A stretch of 5,195 nucleotides of DNA from positions 1 through 5,195 of the forward strand of contig CAYSPU010000339.1 of the NCBI GenBank assembly GCA_964432995.1, written 5' to 3'. Of the stretch, positions 5,096 through 5,195 are shown in pieces; the stretch's first letter is position 1; each line of letters begins with the position of its first letter. Made by a program: the position numbers and the translations under genes. This DNA comes from CAYSPU01 sp964432995 (GTDB taxonomy: Bacteria; Verrucomicrobiota; Verrucomicrobiia; Limisphaerales; JAHDYP01). The notes beneath the pieces are model-generated. The model ran no database searches and was not told the origin of the DNA. It saw nothing but the letters and a program-made list of their open reading frames with translations.

Positions 5096-5195
5096 CCCCG
5101 CAGCGGCGGCCCGACGTTCGCGAACTTCTGTGCCATAGGACCAGCGAGGCGGCGCCTCAGACCATGGCTGTTCAACTTGACTCGGACATCTGACG

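Larger units (their letters stand above)
4787..5195. other. Gene-free, repeat- and hairpin-rich region
   Basis: These 409 bases hold no credible gene on either strand. Minus-strand open frames here read as Cys/Arg/Pro-rich low-complexity sequence created by repeats (for example SIRVHLWL from the 'ATGGACACGGATGG' element). The region contains a 7-bp GC palindrome (4832-4847), a 69-bp element with terminal inverted repeats (4932-5000), three strong hairpins (5015-5030, 5054-5067, 5071-5095), and two copies of GCGCCGCAGCGG (4884-4895, 5073-5084). A start-like ATG at 5163 is followed by only nine codons. No attachment site, origin or transposase remnant could be recognised. Confidence 0.6.

Noticed and set aside
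4682..5175. Minus-strand open frames in the right-hand region
   Set aside because: They are translations of repeats (SIRVHLWL-type and Arg/Pro/Cys-rich stretches) with no consistent composition or start signal.

Overview
The window looks like chromosomal DNA from a high-GC bacterium. My best guess is a member of the Verrucomicrobiota or another PVC-group lineage. This rests on inference: a Tat-exported barrel-like protein of a kind I associate with those genomes, a PEP-CTERM-type tail, tandem heptamer and 'AACCACAGATGGACAC'-type intergenic repeats, and several genes without an obvious Shine-Dalgarno sequence. No rRNA or other decisive marker is present.

Positions 1-2408 hold the end of a tightly packed operon for a 2-oxoacid dehydrogenase complex: the C-terminus of E1 alpha (cut by the window edge), complete E1 beta (ATGA overlap with E1 alpha) and complete E2 with one lipoyl domain (3-base gap). 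E1 decarboxylates the 2-oxoacid on thiamine diphosphate and reductively acylates the E2 lipoyl arm, and E2 transfers the acyl group to CoA. No E3 (dihydrolipoamide dehydrogenase) gene lies in the window. The substrate (pyruvate, branched-chain oxoacid or acetoin) cannot be fixed from this sequence. After E2 come facing tandem heptamer arrays (2420-2510), then a strong intrinsic terminator (2551-2587).

Positions 2588-2735 form a pyrimidine-rich leader. It precedes a single gene (2736-3713) for a Tat-signal protein with a TIM-barrel-like pattern and an N-terminus faintly like aldo/keto reductases; its function is unknown.

Positions 3714-3979 show no gene but contain a small tandem octamer repeat. 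A well-formed tRNA-Arg(UCG) with encoded CCA occupies 3980-4056. Directly after it is an open frame ending at 4786. It encodes the body and C-terminal anchor of a PEP-CTERM-like surface protein but has no signal peptide, so it looks 5'-truncated close to the tRNA 3' end. Its local GC is lower (33/60 in 4201-4260, against 45/60 in 1621-1680 of the E2 gene).

Positions 4787-5195 contain no credible gene. They hold palindromes, a 69-bp element with terminal inverted repeats, and a run of strong hairpins. The most interesting part of the window is the tRNA / truncated anchored protein / repeat region. I see no clearly new multi-gene system.
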